Origin: an uncultured Ruminococcus sp.
GTDB lineage: Bacteria > Bacillota > Clostridia > Oscillospirales > Acutalibacteraceae
DNA length: 8,669 nucleotides
NCBI GenBank assembly: GCA_902767175.1
Contig: CACXGH010000214.1
Location: 1-8,669 of the forward strand
Direction: 5' to 3'
The notes beneath the pieces were generated by a model. The model was given only the letters and a program-made list of their open reading frames with translations, did no database searches and had not been told where the DNA came from. How positions within the stretch are numbered: position 1 is the first letter of the stretch; the number at the start of each line of letters is the position of its first letter. Shown here in pieces: positions 5,667 through 8,669 of this stretch. The translations under genes were made by a program, and so were the position numbers.

Positions 5667-7234
5667 AAAATACTATAAAAAGAATCGTCTGTATCCTTAC
5701 TGCAGTATGCATACTGTCAGTTTCTCTGTTTGCAGGTGTATCCGTTACTGTAAAAGCCTATAACGACTTTGCACTGTCAGGTTGTTTTTTAACAGAGTAT
5801 GCGTATCTTTATGATGAGACAGGGCTGGTGTCATATGAGGAGATGCAAAGCTTATTCGGTACACTACAGGCATACAACAGGGCTACATCATACAAGATAG
5901 GAATGTACATAGGCGCAAAGACGAGAACAAAAGCTGACGGCGCACAGCTTGCTGCCGACGGCCTTGAGTATCTTGAATCCTATGAATATGCGTCGCCCGG
6001 TACAGTGTTCATTTACCTTGACGAAAGCGAAAATGAAGGTCAGAGCGACTATATTTACTGCTCCGGAGAAAGCTTGCATTATTATCATGTGGGTGAGAAC
6101 GGCACTGTCGATATATGCCGTAAGATACTTGATAATGTAAGAGGCTACAGCTATGAAAATGATTCAAGCGTAAGCAAGCATATCAGAGATGTCGCAGGCT
6201 TTACGGCAGCGCAGCTTCAGATGCAGTACTACTATCCGAGTGAAACAGGAGAAGAACTCGGCACAGCGGAGGAAGACAGCTTTTTTGAAGAAGAGAGCTA
6301 TAATGAAATAAGTGACTATGAGCAGGAAAGCATCACACCCTATGAGGAATCATATCCGGACTATGAAACGAGCTATAATATACCTGATAATCCGTTGGAG
6401 AAAACCTATAAGGAGTATATGGGTGAAACAACACTGTTCATTGATGAGGGCGGATTGTTCAGCGATGAGCAGGCTAAGCAGGTCGTTGACATGATGAGAA
6501 AAACGTCGAACGATATAAAGTTCAATCTGGTTATAAATGCTGGTACCGTTTCAAGAAGTGACCGTGAAATTGAAACTATGGCAAAAAGCGGAGCGCTGAC
6601 AATCTTCGGAACAGATATTTATAACGGAACAGTATATCTGTATATCGACCTCGACGGATATAAGAATGCTTATGACTATATGTTCTGTTCTCAGGACTCG
6701 TTCCTTTATTTTACGAACGGAGATGACGGCTCAGAGCCGAGAATAGACGATATACTCTATAAGATGGAGGACTATTTCCCCGCAGGCGGAGAAACTATTA
6801 TTATTCCGGAGATTGTAAAGGGACTGCAGGCATACTGCAATGCCCTTGAATATTATAAGGAGAAGGGACTTGTATCCGATATCTATTATACAGATGCGTA
6901 TACGGGTGAATATGTATATGCTTCATTCGGGAAAATTGTACGCAGCAATCATAAGCCCTATCTGTATTGGTGGGTCGGTATGATTATAGGTATTGCTGTA
7001 GGTATTGTTGTTATAATAGTTATTTGTGAAGTTGTAAAGAAAAGATATAAATTCAGAACACCGGCTTCCGCATCATTGTATACCTCAAGAAGAAATATGA
7101 TAATGAGAGATTCTCAGGACGTTTTTATAGGCAGTCATGTTTCAAAGGTAAGGATACAGTCAAGCAGCGGAGGTCATGGCGGAGGTCATGGCGGCGGTCA
7201 CCACGGCGGCGGAGGCGGCGGTCATCACAGATGA
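5663..7234 (+). CDS. membrane protein with two TPM-like domains and Gly/His tail
   Basis: This 523-residue protein has an N-terminal signal peptide, probably cleaved near Ala32. A TPM-like domain (about 42-135: YLYDETGLVSYEEMQ, then SYKIGMYIG, TVFIYLD) is followed by an acidic Tyr-rich linker (192-246, no Lys or Arg). A second, clearer TPM-like domain follows (about 256-350: LFIDEGGLFSDEQAKQVVDMM, then KFNLVINAG, VYLYIDLDGY). A transmembrane helix lies at about 432-456, then basic KKRYKF and a cytoplasmic tail ending in Gly/His repeats (503-523, six His). The order secreted TPM, helix, Gly-rich tail matches the YgcG/TPM family. TPM domains have been tied to phosphatase activity in plants and to membrane processes in bacteria; activity here is unknown. 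It is translationally coupled to the zinc-ribbon gene, and an intrinsic terminator follows. Confidence 0.88.
   Translation: MKNTIKRIVCILTAVCILSVSLFAGVSVTVKAYNDFALSGCFLTEYAYLYDETGLVSYEEMQSLFGTLQAYNRATSYKIGMYIGAKTRTKADGAQLAADGLEYLESYEYASPGTVFIYLDESENEGQSDYIYCSGESLHYYHVGENGTVDICRKILDNVRGYSYENDSSVSKHIRDVAGFTAAQLQMQYYYPSETGEELGTAEEDSFFEEESYNEISDYEQESITPYEESYPDYETSYNIPDNPLEKTYKEYMGETTLFIDEGGLFSDEQAKQVVDMMRKTSNDIKFNLVINAGTVSRSDREIETMAKSGALTIFGTDIYNGTVYLYIDLDGYKNAYDYMFCSQDSFLYFTNGDDGSEPRIDDILYKMEDYFPAGGETIIIPEIVKGLQAYCNALEYYKEKGLVSDIYYTDAYTGEYVYASFGKIVRSNHKPYLYWWVGMIIGIAVGIVVIIVICEVVKKRYKFRTPASASLYTSRRNMIMRDSQDVFIGSHVSKVRIQSSSGGHGGGHGGGHHGGGGGGHHR
7169..7228 (+). repeat. five 12-bp coding repeats making the Gly/His tail
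   Basis: Five in-frame four-codon units encode GGHG, GGHG, GGHH, GGGG and GGHH. The first two (7169-7180 and 7181-7192) are identical in DNA and the rest diverge by a few bases. The tract is far richer in GC than the surrounding gene. It could change length by slippage in 12-base steps without a frameshift. Confidence 0.8.
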
Positions 7235-7247
7235 ATATGTTCATTTT

Positions 7248-7275
7248 GCCGACCCGGTTTTCGGGCCGGCTTTTT
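7248..7275 (+). terminator. intrinsic terminator after the TPM gene
   Basis: GCCG (7248-7251) pairs with CGGC (7267-7270), then after one A-C mismatch CCCG (7253-7256) pairs with CGGG (7262-7265) around a five-base loop. TTTTT follows at 7271-7275. It begins 14 bases after the stop codon. Confidence 0.8.
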
Positions 7276-7419
7276 CTATGTGAAGATATTCCCAATTTAT
7301 GAAAATAAGCATATTTATTTTAGTGAGATGTAAAAATAATTTTGTTCTGACGCCTGCAATTGTCACACTTTCTGTTAATCTACACAAAAAAACTGATAAT
7401 AAAAATAGGTTTTTTTTTA

Positions 7420-7449
7420 TAAAAATCAAATAAAAATCTTGATAGATTT
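7420..7449 (+). promoter_or_regulatory. candidate operator near the WYL promoter
   Basis: TAAAAATC occurs at 7420-7427 and 7431-7438, exactly 11 bases apart (one helical turn). The second copy forms an inverted pair AAATC/GATTT (7434-7438 with 7445-7449) that brackets the -35 box. This is where an autoregulator could bind, but the sequence is very AT-rich and chance is a real alternative. Confidence 0.25.
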
Positions 7450-7467
7450 AAATTTTAATGGTATAAT
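7439..7467 (+). promoter_or_regulatory. extended -10 promoter of the WYL regulator gene
   Basis: TTGATA (7439-7444, five of six) is followed by a 17-base spacer and a perfect TATAAT (7462-7467) preceded by TGG, an extended -10 element. It lies about 38 bases before the start codon. It is the best-formed promoter in the window. Confidence 0.75.
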
Positions 7468-7505
7468 GATTTTATTAAGATAAAGAACAACTCGGGGGTG
7501 TAAAG

Positions 7506-8558
7506 ATGTCCAAAGGAGACAACAGGCTGAAGATACTATATGTGCTTGATGAATTAAGAGAAAACAGTAAGATTAAAACTCAGGATGATACCGACAGGTT
7601 TATGAGTGCTAACTGTCTTATAAAGCTGTTAGAGAATAAATACTCACTTACCGCAGACAGAAAATCTGTTTATAATTATATCAAGAGTCTTGTTCAGTAC
7701 GGATATGATATAGAGAATACGAGAAAAGGCTATTATATGAGGGTGACTGAAGATTTTGAGCTTGCGGAGCTTAAAATGATAGTTGATGCACTCAGCGCTT
7801 CACGCTTTATCTCTGCTAAGATGACTAAGAAACTCATAGAAAAGCTAAAAAAACTGACAACTGAGGGGGCAGACAGTCTTACAAAACGTCCTGTATACCT
7901 TGAAGAAGCCGTTAAGGGCGATAATGTATCTGTAATTTACAATGTTGACGCTTTACATAAGGCAATAGTTACCGATAAGAAAATAACCTTCCACTATCAG
8001 AAAACCGTTGTCGATTACAGCAGAACCGAAAAACTTGTTTCTGTAAATAAGAAGGAAGATGACGGAAAGGACAAGCTGTATAAACAAAGTCCTTATGCTC
8101 TTATATGGAAGAATGAATATTATTATGTAATATGCTATGACTCAGTTACAGAAAAGGAAAAGACATTCCGTGTTGACAGAATGAAGGACGTTACCTGCTG
8201 TGACAATGAGAGCAGAGACGGTGCAGAGTATTTCAGGGACGTACATTTTGAAAAATATGCAAATACGGCCTTTTCTATGTACGGCGGAGAAGATGCCAAT
8301 ATCGTTCTCAGAGTAAAGAACAGTCTTGCGGGGGTAATAGCAGACCGTTTCGGAAAGAAAATAAACATTTATCATGATGATGACAGTGAGTATTTCCGCT
8401 GTTCGGTTCTGGTACAGAAAAGCGCACAGTTCTTCTCATGGCTTAGCGGTTTCAATGATGATATTAAGCTTGTATTCCCCAAGGAGATCCGTGATGAGTA
8501 TGTAAGCTATCTTAAAAATATAGTAAGCTCATACGAAGCAGATACTGTAAATGAGTAA
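7506..8558 (+). CDS. WYL-domain transcriptional regulator
   Basis: This 350-residue protein has an N-terminal winged helix-turn-helix (about 5-80, with recognition region LTADRKSVYNYIKSLVQYGYDI) of the HTH_11/DeoR-like type. A WYL domain at about 150-230 shows PYALIWKNEYYYVICYD (196-212) and FRVDRM (221-226), with Arg222 and Arg225 in the ligand-binding position seen in the family. A WCX-like C-terminal region follows (about 263-340: IVLRVKNS, then SWLSGFNDDIKLVFP). WYL proteins sense nucleic-acid or small-molecule ligands and control transcription; the ligand and targets here are unknown. The gene stands alone after a terminator, with a strong promoter and GGGGGTG just before ATG 7506. Neighbours do not reveal its regulon, and autoregulation is possible. 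No intrinsic terminator with a T-run follows; palindromes begin 35 bases downstream. Confidence 0.9.
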   Translation: MSKGDNRLKILYVLDELRENSKIKTQDDTDRFMSANCLIKLLENKYSLTADRKSVYNYIKSLVQYGYDIENTRKGYYMRVTEDFELAELKMIVDALSASRFISAKMTKKLIEKLKKLTTEGADSLTKRPVYLEEAVKGDNVSVIYNVDALHKAIVTDKKITFHYQKTVVDYSRTEKLVSVNKKEDDGKDKLYKQSPYALIWKNEYYYVICYDSVTEKEKTFRVDRMKDVTCCDNESRDGAEYFRDVHFEKYANTAFSMYGGEDANIVLRVKNSLAGVIADRFGKKINIYHDDDSEYFRCSVLVQKSAQFFSWLSGFNDDIKLVFPKEIRDEYVSYLKNIVSSYEADTVNE

Positions 8559-8592
8559 AGGTACATAAAAAGCAGGAAGAAAACTATAACAA

Positions 8593-8669
8593 GCGTCGAT
8601 GTCCCCCGCCTCTAAAGGCGGCGGGTGCCATACGTCCGTCGGTGGCGGGTTAAAATCCCCCACCGACGC
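8593..8669. repeat. GC-rich palindromic element at right edge
   Basis: The inner hairpin CCGCC/GGCGG pairs 8606-8610 with 8617-8621 (loop TCTAAA). A second, perfect 9-bp stem CGTCGGTGG/CCACCGACG pairs 8637-8645 with 8660-8668 and extends by GGG/CCC past a bulged C, with a TTAAAAT loop. GCGTCG at 8593-8598 is also complementary to CGACGC at 8664-8669, so the 77 bases can fold as one long imperfect palindrome. Such structures are seen at the ends of IS200/IS605-type elements and in REP-like repeats; which applies cannot be decided because the window ends here. It may also act as an RNA stem downstream of the WYL gene. Confidence 0.5.

Noticed and set aside
7386..7418. A-run/T-run hairpin as a terminator
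   Set aside because: The stem is almost only A-T with a single G-C pair and a long loop; it is too weak, and the real terminator is at 7248-7275.
7241..7429. Minus-strand 62-codon open frame between the TPM and WYL genes
   Set aside because: It has no ribosome site, overlaps the terminator hairpin, and is AT-rich by composition.
8135..8375. Two minus-strand frames inside the WYL gene
   Set aside because: They are shadows of a gene with clear domain matches and have no start signals.
7506..8558. WYL protein as an accessory of a type VI-D CRISPR system, known from Ruminococcus relatives
   Set aside because: There is no Cas13d gene or array in the window, and the protein has the ordinary HTH-WYL-WCX layout of a stand-alone regulator.

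Overview
The window looks like chromosomal DNA from a low-GC Gram-positive clostridium, most like Ruminococcus and its relatives in the Oscillospiraceae. The evidence is AGGAGG-type ribosome sites, AT-rich sigma-A-type promoters, two lipoproteins with typical lipoboxes, and protein families common in that group. These families are a cytidylate-kinase-like protein, a tail-anchored zinc-ribbon protein paired with a TPM-domain protein, and a clostridial WYL regulator. The genus is inferred from protein style, not from a database match. There are nine protein genes; I see no rRNA, tRNA, CRISPR array, transposase or phage gene.

Left half (minus strand, 3855 down to 110). A peptide-type ABC substrate-binding lipoprotein is followed after a 99-base gap, which holds a plausible promoter, by four closely packed genes. 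These are a cytidylate-kinase-like protein, a small lipoprotein (4-base ATGA overlap), an 83-residue protein of unknown family, and a stand-alone left-handed beta-helix protein resembling the GlmU C-terminal domain. The set reads as an operon, but its members do not form a pathway I recognise. No permease or ATPase for the binding protein lies in the window.

Middle (3856-4210). This divergent intergenic region carries a cluster of three compact hairpins. A 13-base perfect direct repeat flanks the cluster together with about 50 bases of non-hairpin sequence. The arrangement suggests a small dispersed repeat or miniature inserted element just upstream of a promoter.

Right half (plus strand, 4217 to 8558). 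A 73-residue protein forms its own transcription unit with an exact TTGACA -35 box and a strong intrinsic terminator. It is followed by a two-gene unit with its own promoter and terminator. The first gene encodes a cytoplasmic double zinc-ribbon protein with a C-terminal membrane anchor. The second encodes a secreted/membrane protein with two TPM-like domains, an acidic Tyr-rich linker and a Gly/His tail built from 12-base repeats. The two genes overlap by ATGA, and by predicted topology the His-rich tail and the zinc ribbons face the same side of the membrane. Last comes a WYL-domain transcriptional regulator behind a near-consensus extended -10 promoter.

Both window ends (1-79 and 8593-8669) are dense in GC-rich palindromes. 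They look like multicopy repeats and may explain why the sequence starts and stops where it does. The most promising uncharacterised features are the zinc-ribbon/TPM pair, the small 73-residue protein and the directly flanked hairpin cluster.
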